Assembly: GCF_024181385.1 (NCBI RefSeq)
Contig: NZ_CP051305.1
Span: 558,001 to 622,000 of the forward strand
Direction of reading: 5' to 3'
Source: Treponema sp. OMZ 798
GTDB taxonomy: Bacteria > Spirochaetota > Spirochaetia > Treponematales > Treponemataceae
Length of the DNA stretch: 64,000 bases
The notes under the pieces were generated by a model, which saw nothing but the letters and a program-made list of their open reading frames with translations, made no database searches and was not told the origin of the DNA. The translations under genes and the position numbers were made by a program. Of the stretch, positions 41,402 through 50,046 are shown in pieces; the first letter of the stretch is position 1; each line of letters opens with the position of its first letter.

Positions 41402-43006
41402 ATGAGTACTAAAAGAAAAATGCCTATCGGCGTTCAAAGTTTTGAAGTTCTACGAAAAGATGCTTTTGTTTATATAGATAAAACGGAATTTATTTGGAAA
41501 TTGGTGAACGAAAGCCGTGTTCACTTTTTAAGCCGGCCGCGCCGTTTTGGGAAAAGCCTCTTGCTTTCTACCTTGAAAGCCTACTTCCTCGGGCAAAAAG
41601 AGCTGTTTAAAGGTTTGGCTATCGAAAAACTTGAGGAGTGCGAAAAAGACAAAAGAGAAATCTGGCAAAAATATCCTGTACTCTATTTGGATTTTAATCC
41701 AAAAAACTACGCCGACACTAGGGCTTTGAATGATATTCTTAATGCCCACTTATCTGAATGGGAGGATGAATTTAAGATAGAAAAAACGGAGGAATCTCCT
41801 GACGGACGCTTTAGAAATCTTTTAAAACAGATTTATGAAAAAACAGGCAAGCAGGCTGTCATCCTCATAGACGAATACGATAAGCCCCTTCTTCAAACTA
41901 TGTGGAAGGATGAAGCCTTAAACGAAACCTACCGCACAATTCTTAAAGGTTTTTTCGGAGTAATAAAAAGTGCAGACCAATATCTCCGCTTTGCTTTTTT
42001 GACAGGAGTTACAAAATTCAGTAAGGTCAGCATATTCAGCGATTTAAATAATTTAAGGGACTTAAGCCTCTTGTCGGATTACTCTGCCATCTGCGGTATT
42101 TCCCAAGAAGAACTTGAAAAGGATTTTCAACACGAAATTGAGGCCCTTGCCGAAAATAATGATTTGACCTATGAGGAAACCCTCGCAAAATTAAAACAAA
42201 GATATGACGGTTATAAATTTTCAGAAGACGGAAAAAATATGTACAATCCTTTTAGCTTGTTAAATGTTTTTGCCGATGGGAAAATGCGGGACTATTGGTT
42301 TTCAACAGGCACCCCGACCTTTTTGGTTGAGTATCTTAAAAAAGCCTATTATAATATTCCCGACCTCGATGGAAATGTAAAAATGAACGAGGCAGGTTTA
42401 GAAACCTATAGGGCAGATGCAATCAACCCCCTGCCTATTTTGTTCCAATCGGGCTACTTAACAATCAAAGACTATAACGACTTTTCAAGACTTTTCCGCT
42501 TAGGTTTTCCTAATGATGAGGTGCGTTACGGTTTTTTGGATAATTTACTTCCGGCCTACACCCCGATACGAACCGATAAAACAGGGCTTTCTATTTGGGA
42601 ATTTTACGAGCAAATAGAGGCCGGAGATGTAGACGGCTTTATGGAAAAATTAAAGGGAATAATATCCGGTATCCCTTACGACAGCTTAACAGAAAAAGAC
42701 CTGGCCTTGCGTGAGCAAAACTATCAGACCGCCGTCTATCTTGTCTTCGCCCTTATGAACCAGTTTGTGCATACTGAAGTCCGCTGTGCAACAGGGAGAG
42801 CTGACTGTGTTGTGGAATTCAGCGATAAGGTTTATATCTTTGAATTTAAACTCACCTCAAACGGAACGGCCGAAGATGCTATAAACCAAATAAAAGAAAA
42901 GGGCTACGCAGACAAGTACTCGGGGACAGGCAAGAAGGTAATAGCAATAGGTTCAAGCTTTGATGAAGATAAACGCACAATTAAAGACTGGCTGATTGAT
43001 AAATGA
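41402..43006 (+). CDS. AAA-ATPase-like protein with C-terminal PD-(D/E)XK nuclease domain
   Basis: About 534 residues of the AAA-ATPase_like plus PDDEXK_9 family, often present in many copies in oral anaerobes. Walker A is degenerate, RPRRFGKSLLLSTL near residue 45; Walker B is ILIDEYDKPLL near 154. The C-terminal nuclease core is GRADCVVEF followed by IFEFKL (D...E-x-K) near 465-480. Function unproven; DNA-targeting defence or mobile roles have been proposed for the fold. I chose 41402 because the -10 box overlaps the earlier part of the frame. Confidence 0.85.
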   Translation: MSTKRKMPIGVQSFEVLRKDAFVYIDKTEFIWKLVNESRVHFLSRPRRFGKSLLLSTLKAYFLGQKELFKGLAIEKLEECEKDKREIWQKYPVLYLDFNPKNYADTRALNDILNAHLSEWEDEFKIEKTEESPDGRFRNLLKQIYEKTGKQAVILIDEYDKPLLQTMWKDEALNETYRTILKGFFGVIKSADQYLRFAFLTGVTKFSKVSIFSDLNNLRDLSLLSDYSAICGISQEELEKDFQHEIEALAENNDLTYEETLAKLKQRYDGYKFSEDGKNMYNPFSLLNVFADGKMRDYWFSTGTPTFLVEYLKKAYYNIPDLDGNVKMNEAGLETYRADAINPLPILFQSGYLTIKDYNDFSRLFRLGFPNDEVRYGFLDNLLPAYTPIRTDKTGLSIWEFYEQIEAGDVDGFMEKLKGIISGIPYDSLTEKDLALREQNYQTAVYLVFALMNQFVHTEVRCATGRADCVVEFSDKVYIFEFKLTSNGTAEDAINQIKEKGYADKYSGTGKKVIAIGSSFDEDKRTIKDWLIDK

Positions 43007-43008
43007 CA

Positions 43009-43088
43009 AAGTTCAAATGTCATTCGCTCTTCGTCATTCGTCATATGTACTTCGTGCTTTGACACTTGAACTTCACACTTCGCAATTT
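43009..43088. repeat. intergenic repeat-rich hairpin between convergent genes
   Basis: GTTCAAATGTCA (43011-43022) and TGACACTTGAAC (43060-43071) are inverted repeats matching at 11 of 12 positions. Between them are short direct repeats of TCATTCG and TTCGTCAT. The sequence is non-coding and resembles dispersed repeats found in Treponema intergenic regions. Confidence 0.5.
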
Positions 43089-43093
43089 TAACT

Positions 43094-43699
43094 TTATTTT
43101 ATTCCGGAATTCTTAAAATGTTTTCCCAATATTTTTGAGCCTATAAGAACTCCTACAAAGCCCAAGGCAAAGGTTGCAATTAAGATGATGACTCCGAGGT
43201 ATCCTGCACTTGCAGCAACGCTTTGTTCAACCTGAGCTTCATTCATCTGCATTCTTTCAAAGCAGAATTTTTTATAATGCTCTACGAAAAAGAGAATGGG
43301 GATAACGCCTCCTGAAGCGCTTCCCAAACACATAAAACCGCTTGCAACGGCTATCGTGTATTTGTTCTTATACTTCGAGGTATTGGCTGCAATGTCGGCC
43401 AGCAAGGCTCCGATAAACATACCTATCAGCCAAGGAAGGTATCCCATTCCCAAAATTAAAACAACCATGATGAGTAAAAGCTGGCTGATAGTAAAAACAC
43501 CGAATTTGGGAACCTTAATAGCCAAGAATAAATAAATTGTTCCGACTACAAGTCCCGAAATTGCCGGGGAAAAGGCATGTAAAAAAGGGTTTATTGCCGC
43601 AGTAACAAAACCTATGATCATAAAGACCGCAATATAAACCACAGTCATTATTCCGATAAAAACAAAATCCTTTGTTTTAAATTTGTTTGACTTTTCCAT
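43094..43699 (-). CDS. ECF transporter S component, MptD/Trep_Strep type
   Basis: 201 residues with five or six hydrophobic segments (KDFVFIGIMTVVYIAVFMII, FTISQLLLIMVVLILGM, YLGVIILIATFALGFVGVLI). The composition and length fit the Trep_Strep (MptD) S-component family. Its substrate has not been assigned. It is the specificity unit for the EcfA-EcfT module encoded upstream on the same strand (15-nt gap). GGAGG supports the start at 43699. Confidence 0.82.
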   Translation of the reverse strand: MEKSNKFKTKDFVFIGIMTVVYIAVFMIIGFVTAAINPFLHAFSPAISGLVVGTIYLFLAIKVPKFGVFTISQLLLIMVVLILGMGYLPWLIGMFIGALLADIAANTSKYKNKYTIAVASGFMCLGSASGGVIPILFFVEHYKKFCFERMQMNEAQVEQSVAASAGYLGVIILIATFALGFVGVLIGSKILGKHFKNSGIK

Positions 43700-43714
43700 A
43701 AAGTCCTCCATAAT

Positions 43715-45253
43715 CTATAAATATGTAGAAAAAATACTTTCCAATTTTTTGTCGTGTTTCTCGAGCCTTGAATCTAAGGCTATTTTTTTATCTTTTAAAA
43801 GAATCAACCTGTTGCATATCTTCGAGATAAATTCAAAATCATGGGTTATTATAAGCACTGCAGAAGTCTCTGCTATCTCTTCGATAAGTTCTCCTACCCT
43901 GATCATGTTTCCGTAGTCCAAGCCGCTTGTCGGTTCATCAAGAATTGTAAGCGGACAGCCTCTTACATAGGTGGCGGCAATTATAAGCCTTTGCTTTTGT
44001 CCCATCGAAAGAGAAAAGGGGTGCTCATCCTTGTAATCGTAAAGGTTGAGCTTCTTTAAGGCCTTCTCTATTTTTTCGTTTATGTTTTCAAGCTGCTTGT
44101 TTCCTATCAAAAGTTCCGAAAAAACATCGGCACCGAAAAGCTGATATTCAACATCTTGAAGAACAAAATTTGTACGGCTCACTCTTTCTTTTTCGTTTAG
44201 AATTTTTTCTCCGAATTTAATGCAGCCCGAATTTTGGCGGTAAATACCCGATATGATTTTTGCGAGGGTTGTTTTTCCTGCTCCGTTTTTCCCGGTAAGG
44301 GCGGCAATGTCATTTTTGTAAAGGTTTAAGTTGATCGAGTTTAAAATCTCGGTTCCGTCCTTAAACGAAAACGAAATATCGGAAAGACTGCAAATTTTTT
44401 CGCCTTCCTTATAGGAATTAAATTTATTTGAATCAAATTTACCGTTTAAATCTTTATTTGTTATAGAGCTGATAGCTTCCGTTTCATTTTCATTTTTAAA
44501 AAGATGCAAACTTCTTAAGCCTTTCGAATTTAAGTCTGCATTTTCAAGAGCTAAAAATTCTTCACGAGTGTATTCGTCTTGTATGTTTCCTTCATTTATA
44601 TAGATAACTCTGTCAAAAAGATCTTTTAGATAATGAAGACGATGCTCCGCTATAATTATAGTAAAGTTTCTTTGTTTTAAAATTTTTAAAATATCGGCTA
44701 AGATTAGGATGGAGTTAAAATCCAGATTGGACGAGGGTTCATCAAGAACTATAATTTTAGGCCGCAAGGTTAAAATTGAGGCGACGGCTGCTTTTTGTTT
44801 TTGTCCGTTTGAAAGGTTTTCAAGTTTTTCGGTTAAGAGGTTTTCGATGTGTAAAATAGAACAAACCTCGGCAATCCTTTCTATTATTTCATCGCGGGAA
44901 AGCCCGTAGTTTTCGCAAGGAAAGCTGAGCTCCGAAATTACGTCATCGGTAAAAAACTGACTCTTGGGTGATTGAAAAACCGAGCCTATATCTTTTGAAA
45001 TTTCATCTATGCTGAAATTCGAAACATCTTCTTCGTTTATAAAAACGGAACCTGAAAATTCGCCCTCGTAAAACCGCGGGATAAGGCCGTTAATACATTT
45101 TGTCAGCGTAGACTTTCCGCAGCCGCTTATGCCTGTAACAAGTAAGAATTCTCCCTTTTTGATATTAAGAGAGTTTTTTTTTAAATTTGCTCTTCCGTCT
45201 TTTGAGGATTCATATATAAAAGAAACATCTTTTAATTCTACTGCTGTATTCAT
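43715..45253 (-). CDS. ECF transporter ATPase, fused A1-A2
   Basis: 512 residues with two ABC domains. First: Walker A GISGCGKSTL near residue 41, signature L-S-N-G-Q near 147, Walker B IIVLDEPSSNLD. Second: Walker A GKNGAGKTTL near 317, signature L-S-M-G-Q near 415, Walker B LTILDEPTSGLD. This is the fused energising pair of an ECF importer. It is preceded by the T component (11-nt gap) and followed by the S component, so the operon encodes a complete transporter. Confidence 0.92.
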   Translation of the reverse strand: MNTAVELKDVSFIYESSKDGRANLKKNSLNIKKGEFLLVTGISGCGKSTLTKCINGLIPRFYEGEFSGSVFINEEDVSNFSIDEISKDIGSVFQSPKSQFFTDDVISELSFPCENYGLSRDEIIERIAEVCSILHIENLLTEKLENLSNGQKQKAAVASILTLRPKIIVLDEPSSNLDFNSILILADILKILKQRNFTIIIAEHRLHYLKDLFDRVIYINEGNIQDEYTREEFLALENADLNSKGLRSLHLFKNENETEAISSITNKDLNGKFDSNKFNSYKEGEKICSLSDISFSFKDGTEILNSINLNLYKNDIAALTGKNGAGKTTLAKIISGIYRQNSGCIKFGEKILNEKERVSRTNFVLQDVEYQLFGADVFSELLIGNKQLENINEKIEKALKKLNLYDYKDEHPFSLSMGQKQRLIIAATYVRGCPLTILDEPTSGLDYGNMIRVGELIEEIAETSAVLIITHDFEFISKICNRLILLKDKKIALDSRLEKHDKKLESIFSTYL

Positions 45254-45264
45254 TTTATCGTCCT

Positions 45265-46104
45265 TTAAAAGAGCCTAGTAAATACGGAATCGAAGTCGAA
45301 GATTATTGCAGCACCGACAACAAAAAGGGAGATCAGGGTAAAGGAGTAATCTGTTATTTCGAATTTTATTTTAAAAAGCTCTGCAGCAGTTTTTGGGGAT
45401 TCGGCTCCCTTTACGAGGGCTGCAGCCGTCATGTCATCCGCAAGAGATACGGCCCGAAAAAGAACAGGAACGAGAGCATACTCCAGACTTTTAATAGGAT
45501 GAAAAAAAACGTTTTTTGCCCCTAGTTCGATTCCTCTCATTTTCATGCTGTTTGTGATTATGATCATCTCTTTTTTTATGGTAGGTAAAAAACGCACTGC
45601 AACCGTAAAGCCGAGCATTATACTCTTAGGAAGCTTCATTTTATTTAAAGAACTTACGAGGCTCTTTGTATCTACCTTGTTAAAAATTACCGTTGCCGCC
45701 ATAAGGAAGGGTAAAAATTTTTGCACACCCATTGCGATGAGGGAAACGGAGTTAATCAAAAACTGTATGGGCAGATCGGGCAGGGCTCTTATCCCGAAAG
45801 GAAGAGCGAGCGCTAAAAAGAATATTAAGGTATATTTTATTGCCTTTTTGTACATTTTAAAAAGGCAGACAATGCTCAAGGACACAAAAAAAATAAAAAT
45901 ATTTGCAGAAAAAGATGAAGAAACCGTAGTTATAAGTGAAAGCACAATGTTTAAAAATACTATTGTGCGGGGATCCAAGATAGTTCTTTTTTTTGAAGTG
46001 TAGGTTCTTATCTGCTCTGCAAGAACCGAAATATCGTTTGAATTTTCCGTATAAAAAGCGTAGCCTTTTAGCTCCGAGTTTAAGTATACTATATTGTTAG
46101 ACAT
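45265..46104 (-). CDS. ECF transporter transmembrane component T
   Basis: About 279 residues with several membrane helices (TIVFLNIVLSLITTVSS, ALVPVLFRAVSLADD). The T-component coupling helices carry short Ala-Arg-Gly-like motifs, seen here as M-R-G-I-E-L-G-A. The frame is open to 46179. However, a promoter with TTGACA-N17-TAATAT ends 7 nt before the ATG at 46104, so the mRNA is probably leaderless and the upstream codons untranslated. First gene of the ECF operon. Confidence 0.85.
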   Translation of the reverse strand: MSNNIVYLNSELKGYAFYTENSNDISVLAEQIRTYTSKKRTILDPRTIVFLNIVLSLITTVSSSFSANIFIFFVSLSIVCLFKMYKKAIKYTLIFFLALALPFGIRALPDLPIQFLINSVSLIAMGVQKFLPFLMAATVIFNKVDTKSLVSSLNKMKLPKSIMLGFTVAVRFLPTIKKEMIIITNSMKMRGIELGAKNVFFHPIKSLEYALVPVLFRAVSLADDMTAAALVKGAESPKTAAELFKIKFEITDYSFTLISLFVVGAAIIFDFDSVFTRLF

Positions 46105-46111
46105 AGGCGAC

Positions 46112-46140
46112 ATATTAACCGAAAAGAAAAATTTTGTCAA
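46112..46140 (-). promoter_or_regulatory. predicted promoter of the ECF transporter operon
   Basis: On the minus strand, TTGACA (46135-46140), a 17-nt spacer and TAATAT (46112-46117), then 7 nt to the ATG. Confidence 0.8.
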
Positions 46141-46260
46141 TCGATGAGACAAGATATTTTTGCATTTGGATTTACACAAAGCTCTGGTATTTTTTGCGGA
46201 TTTGTGTTAAATTTTACTTAGCTGATTATTTTCACTTTCCATAAAAGGAGATTAAAAGAA

Positions 46261-46412
46261 TGAAAAAAAATATTGTAAGTTTTTTGTTTATCATCATTAC
46301 TGTTTTCGTTATTCATTGTGAAGAATTATCATATATAAACTATGCAAATAATTACAATATTTCAGAGTATGATATTAAAAATATTCTAGGGACTTATATG
46401 GAAAAAAATTAA
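46261..46412 (+). CDS. small secreted or lipoprotein-like peptide
   Basis: 50 residues: MKKNIVSFLFIIITVFVIHC followed by a short Asn/Tyr-rich tail. The hydrophobic core ending in V-I-H-C could be a weak lipobox. AAGGAG lies 9-10 nt upstream. It may be the truncated start of a larger gene, since nothing recognisable follows the lipobox. First gene of the AT-rich small-gene island. Confidence 0.5.
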
Positions 46413-46429
46413 TATGGAGATTGTGTGAT

Positions 46430-46816
46430 ATGGCTGCTTCAATTTTAATATTATGCGCTTTTTTGAGTATTTTTTTATTTATATCATGTTTTATATTATC
46501 TATATTTATAGGTTTTTATCAAAAAAGAATACCCGGATTAGATTATAATTCTCTTGTAGAAACTGCTTTTTTAGAAGGACATTATTACGGTAAATATTGG
46601 AATCATAAAAATAATGAGGGGAATTGGACATGGGTAATGCCTGATTCATATATTAAGAAAAAGGCATTGGAATTTAGGGATGATGATACAGAGAAAATAA
46701 TAAAATACAGAAAAAAACTTGTCAAGACTATAAAAATTAGAACTGTATTATTTGTAATTATAGGTTTTATATATGCCATTGTTTTTTTTATTTCGTTATT
46801 TGTTGACTCAAAATAA
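46430..46816 (+). CDS. small membrane protein of unknown function
   Basis: 128 residues with one hydrophobic segment at each end (ASILILCAFLSIFLFISCFI and VLFVIIGFIYAIVFFISLFV) and a polar middle with W-N-H-K-N-N-E-G-N-W-T-W and two lysine-rich stretches. No family recognised. GGAG is 10 nt before the ATG at 46430; the frame is open from 46421 (TTG) but the spacing there is wrong. AT-rich like its neighbours. Confidence 0.55.
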   Translation: MAASILILCAFLSIFLFISCFILSIFIGFYQKRIPGLDYNSLVETAFLEGHYYGKYWNHKNNEGNWTWVMPDSYIKKKALEFRDDDTEKIIKYRKKLVKTIKIRTVLFVIIGFIYAIVFFISLFVDSK

Positions 46817-46889
46817 AAGATTTTTATATGTTATTGGTACAAATATAAAAAAGATTAACATTATGAACTCAAAACCTTGTCTTGAGTAC

Positions 46890-46926
46890 CGATACTTGTT
46901 TACTGTTATGTTTTGTGTAATAATAA
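46890..46926 (+). repeat. 37-bp direct repeat, copy A
   Basis: It matches 48141-48177 at 33 of 37 positions (core TTTTGTGTAATAATAA). Each copy lies upstream of a small gene start. Confidence 0.7.
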
Positions 46927-46944
46927 AAGCTAGGATTATATTAA

Positions 46945-47453
46945 ATGAAATTTAATACGAAAATTGAATATTGTTTAGTAGAATTTAAGATGTCTAATCA
47001 AACATGTTATTGTTTATGGTTTTCTGATAATCGTGATGCGTTTTTGATTGATGAAAATGACAAACTAATTATGTTTTATTGTGAAGATGACATGAGAGCG
47101 TTTTGTAAAATTCATAGTTTAGATATTCAGATGGAGGCTGCTGTATTGTATGATATTGATGCATTTATGGAAAAATATGTCTGAATGACATAGATTGCAA
47201 TCTTATTTTGCGTTTTTGGAATATTGCATCTGACATGGCGTATACATTGAAAGAATCGTTTATAGGTGATGATGATGGTGTGGATTGTGTAATATTGGAT
47301 GTATATAATAAACTGTTTTACGGAACAAATCCGCCGGCTCTGAAAAAAGACTCTCAGGAAGTATATATTCCTAAATGGACAAAAGAAGAAAGTCTTATTA
47401 TAAATAATGTAATGGATGATGCGGTTAGAATATTTTATAAATATTTAAAATAA
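46945..47453 (+). pseudogene. small cytoplasmic protein gene split by a frameshift
   Basis: Two frames (46945-47184 and 47208-47453) become one of about 169 residues if one A is added to the A5 run at 47170. The first part then continues D-I-D-A-F-M-E-K-I-C-L-N-D-I-D-C into RFWNIASDMAYTLKESF and ends VMDDAVRIFYKYLK. The acidic, single-domain character and the island setting recall immunity-type proteins, but no family is recognised. It could be a real pseudogene or a sequence error. Confidence 0.6.
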
Positions 47454-47469
47454 ATATTGGAGGTGTATG

Positions 47470-47550
47470 ATGACACATGTATTTTTATTATCATATGAGA
47501 TACCTAATGATATAAAAATATGGAGGGAAAATAAATGTCAAGCCACATAG
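47470..47550 (+). CDS. 26-residue small ORF preceding a membrane-protein gene
   Basis: It reads M-T-H-V-F-L-L-S-Y-E-I-P-N-D-I-K-I-W-R-E-N-K, with GGAGG upstream and an alternative ATG at 47467. It overlaps the next gene's start at 47535. It is either a coupling leader peptide or the remnant N-terminus of a lost gene. Confidence 0.35.
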   Translation: MTHVFLLSYEIPNDIKIWRENKCQAT

Positions 47551-47999
47551 ATAATTTTTTTACAATTTTGTCGTTCTTGCCCGGACTTTATTGGGTGATA
47601 TTGTATATTCTTTTATTGTTATATGTAATTGCCTCATGGTTAGGAAGATTGAACAAAAAAATAAAAAATATTGTATTTGATAGTCCGGCAGTTGATACAT
47701 GGTTCCATATTTTTAGGTATACAATACTGCCTTTAATAATATTAATTATTTTTACGATAATTTTAGTTAAAAGGATATATTATGGTAATATGGACTATCA
47801 TTATGGTTCTATAAAAATTTTAATAATATTTATTGTAGGAATAATTTGGTTTTTAGGAGCGTGGATCATATCAAGTATACAAAAGAAACGTGCAGAAAAT
47901 GGTGATTTGGGATTTGCTTATAAAATAACAGCAATATTATCATGTATTTTATTTCCTCTAGTTGCATTAATTATTGTATTTCTTTTAGTGAGAAAATAA
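47535..47999 (+). CDS. four-helix membrane protein of unknown function
   Basis: 154 residues with about four transmembrane segments (LYWVILYILLLLYVIASWLG, YTILPLIILIIFTIILV, ILIIFIVGIIWFLGAWIIS, ILSCILFPLVALIIVFLLV) separated by short basic loops. No conserved motif recognised. GGAGGG precedes the ATG. It lies in the AT-rich island and is transcribed with the neighbouring small genes. Confidence 0.6.
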   Translation: MSSHIDNFFTILSFLPGLYWVILYILLLLYVIASWLGRLNKKIKNIVFDSPAVDTWFHIFRYTILPLIILIIFTIILVKRIYYGNMDYHYGSIKILIIFIVGIIWFLGAWIISSIQKKRAENGDLGFAYKITAILSCILFPLVALIIVFLLVRK

Positions 48000-48022
48000 T
48001 AACGAAATTGAGGATGTATGAT

Positions 48023-48125
48023 ATGAAAGAATTAGATTTATCTTATAAGCAATTTTGCATATTTAATAGATGAAGAAATAACAAAATTAACAGATTTTGT
48101 GTTAGATAGAAAATCTGCAACTTAA
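48023..48125 (+). pseudogene. short gene fragment with frameshift
   Basis: It reads M-K-E-L-D-L-S-Y-K-Q-F, then the frame is lost at TTTT near 48055. With one T fewer it continues A-Y-L-I-D-E-E-I-T-K-L-T-D-F-V-L-D-R-K to a stop at 48123. It looks like the decayed beginning of a small gene of the island. Confidence 0.4.
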
Positions 48126-48140
48126 ATAAAATAGCAGCTA

Positions 48141-48177
48141 CGACACTTGTTTGCTTTTATATTTTGTGTAATAATAA
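48141..48177 (+). repeat. 37-bp direct repeat, copy B
   Basis: Partner of 46890-46926. It ends 14 nt before the ATG of the lipoprotein gene. Confidence 0.7.
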
Positions 48178-48191
48178 TTAGGGGGTTAATT

Positions 48192-48416
48192 ATGAAAAAA
48201 TTATGTATTTTATTAATTATTTTTGTTTTGATTTTTTCATGCAAAAAAAGTGATGAATTTTATGAAAGAAGCTTTTTACTTGATTGGAATTTTTTTAGAC
48301 CTAAAGGGCGCAACAGTAATTTTCTCCCTTCATCATATAGTTATGTTAAGAGCGGTGTCAGCCATATTATGACTGAAACTAAATTTACTTGTATTTTTGC
48401 AGCTATTTTTATGTGA
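48192..48416 (+). CDS. small lipoprotein, probably truncated
   Basis: 74 residues. KKLCILLIIFVLIFSC gives a clear lipobox (I-F-S-C, Cys near residue 17), followed by K-K-S-D-E-F-Y. The remaining 55 residues show no fold and end in a hydrophobic stretch, as expected of a gene cut short. TAGGGGG precedes the ATG at 48192. Repeat copy B supplies its upstream region. Confidence 0.55.
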   Translation: MKKLCILLIIFVLIFSCKKSDEFYERSFLLDWNFFRPKGRNSNFLPSSYSYVKSGVSHIMTETKFTCIFAAIFM

Positions 48417-48474
48417 GTTGACAAAAATTAAAGATAGTATTATAAAGAGATACCTAGCAGGGGAGGTAAAAAAT

Positions 48475-49116
48475 TTGAGATTAGATCGTAAATTTGGCAT
48501 AATATTTATAATTTTATTGCTTTTTTATTGCGATGCTTTTTCAATGGGAATCCTTTGGAAGCAGAGAGTTTCTCGAAAGAAAGAGAAAGAAGTGGAACAA
48601 TACATGCAAGGTGTTATTGATAATATCAAAACATTAACTGAAGAAAAATTTATTTCATTATTTTATGAAGACAAGGTTAGTGTTTATATGCAAAAGCCGT
48701 ACAGTGCCTATGAGAATCCCAATATAGGATCTTATTCTTGTATTCCTGATGATATAGAAGAAGTAATTTTTAAGAGCGACCTATTTAATACGGAACCCCC
48801 GGCTACTTGTTTTAAATCATTGACTACAGTATTCTCTCTTGGAGATATTATTTACAAAAAGAAGCCTGAGATGCATAGACCTTATGGGTTTGATCACGAG
48901 GCTATAAATGCATCGCTGCCATATAACCAGCTTATTGATTATTTTCAGAGTATTTTTATAGAATGTAACGAAAAAATACTTCGTATTTCTTTTGTTGCTT
49001 CATTGTATGATGACGGAAAAGGTAATTTTTATATATTTAATATTATTTGCGATTTTAGTGAATTCTCCTCTATTGAAGAATATGAACGAATGAAAAAAGA
49101 AGAAAAATATTATTGA
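48475..49116 (+). CDS. exported hypothetical protein
   Basis: About 213 residues starting at TTG 48475, which follows GGGGAGG by 7 nt. The longer frame from 48397 would put the signal peptide far inside the protein. The signal FGIIFIILLLFYCDAFS is followed by a basic stretch and a domain with FISLFYEDKVSVYMQKPYS and NIICDFSEFSSIEEYERM. No family recognised; a periplasmic location is likely. Last gene of the AT-rich island before the infC operon. Confidence 0.6.
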   Translation: MRLDRKFGIIFIILLLFYCDAFSMGILWKQRVSRKKEKEVEQYMQGVIDNIKTLTEEKFISLFYEDKVSVYMQKPYSAYENPNIGSYSCIPDDIEEVIFKSDLFNTEPPATCFKSLTTVFSLGDIIYKKKPEMHRPYGFDHEAINASLPYNQLIDYFQSIFIECNEKILRISFVASLYDDGKGNFYIFNIICDFSEFSSIEEYERMKKEEKYY

Positions 49117-49178
49117 TTTTTAAACCCCGCCGATAAAATCGATATATTCTTCCTCTTTACTTTTTTCATCTTCAGAGC

Positions 49179-49207
49179 TTGACTATTTTTTTTATTTTCG
49201 ATATAAT
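49179..49207 (+). promoter_or_regulatory. predicted promoter of the infC-rpmI-rplT operon
   Basis: TTGACT (49179-49184), a 17-nt spacer and a perfect TATAAT (49202-49207). The leader is only about 48 nt, too short for the long L20-binding leader known in Bacillus. Confidence 0.8.
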
Positions 49208-49261
49208 TAACCCTAAATTTTATTATATCGCACGCTTAAGGAAGGTGCAGAAGGAGAATCG

Positions 49262-49789
49262 TTGGCTGAAGTAAAAGGTTTGCGGATAAATGATCAAATC
49301 CGCGTGAGAGAGGTTAGGTTAATTGGGGCTAATGGCGAACAAGCAGGTATTGTTCCCACTATTGAGGCTGTAAAAATGGCCGCAGAAGCCGGACTTGACC
49401 TTGTTGAAGTTGCGCCTACCGCGAAGCCTCCGGTTTGCAAAATAATAGATTACGGTAAATATCGATTTCAAATGGAGAAAAAGCTCCGTGACTCCAAGAA
49501 AAATCAAAAGCAGCAAATGATGAGAGAAATCAGAATGCAGCCTAAGATACACGACCATGATCTTGAGTTTAAATCCGCACATATCAAAAAATTCCTTGAC
49601 GGCGGCGATAAAGTAAAGGTAACCGTGCGTTTTTGGGGACGCGAACTTGCTCATACAGAGCTCGGTTATGAAGTTTTAAACAAGGTTTTGGAAAAACTGG
49701 GGGGTGAAGAAGCCTGTACCCTCGAGAAAAAACCTGCTATGGAAGGACGGACAATGTCTATGACATTGAGTCCCAAACAAAAAAAATAA
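49262..49789 (+). CDS. infC: translation initiation factor IF-3
   Basis: 175 residues, full length. The N-terminal domain ([21 protein letters not shown]), linker with [15 protein letters not shown], and C-terminal domain (KEIRMQP-type [31 protein letters not shown]) are all present. IF-3 binds the 30S subunit and checks the start codon. The start is TTG, 5 nt after AAGGAG. Unusual start codons are typical of infC and underlie autoregulation in other bacteria. Confidence 0.97.
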   Translation: MAEVKGLRINDQIRVREVRLIGANGEQAGIVPTIEAVKMAAEAGLDLVEVAPTAKPPVCKIIDYGKYRFQMEKKLRDSKKNQKQQMMREIRMQPKIHDHDLEFKSAHIKKFLDGGDKVKVTVRFWGRELAHTELGYEVLNKVLEKLGGEEACTLEKKPAMEGRTMSMTLSPKQKK

Positions 49790-49815
49790 GCTTATAATAA
49801 ATTTTGGAGGTACTT

Positions 49816-50016
49816 ATGCCTAAGATGAAGAGCAAAAGAGCTGCTAAAAAGAGATTTTCTCTTACTGCAAGCGGTAAGGTAAAATACAAGCAGATGAACA
49901 AGGGTCATATTATGACTAAAAAATCTCAAAAACGTGTACGCCGTCTTAAGAAATCGGCCATTCTTTCAGAGGCTGACAGCATGAAGATGCGAAAGCAGCT
50001 ATTGCCCTACGGTTAA
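49816..50016 (+). CDS. rpmI: ribosomal protein L35
   Basis: 66 residues, highly basic. MPKMKSKRAAKKRFSLTASG and the later GHIMTKKSQKRVRRL are L35 signatures. It is placed between infC and rplT as in most bacteria. GGAGG supports 49816 rather than the earlier in-frame start at 49804. Confidence 0.97.
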   Translation: MPKMKSKRAAKKRFSLTASGKVKYKQMNKGHIMTKKSQKRVRRLKKSAILSEADSMKMRKQLLPYG

Positions 50017-50046
50017 TTTATTTGAAATAGAAGTCAGGAGTTTATA

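Noticed and set aside
46890..48177. Possible integron attC sites flanking small-gene cassettes
   Set aside because: The 37-bp repeats are direct, lack the RYYYAAC and GTTRRRY ends and do not fold into the expected imperfect palindrome.
49258..49262. ATC as the infC start codon
   Set aside because: It is out of frame with IF-3; the in-frame TTG at 49262 has correct spacing from AAGGAG.
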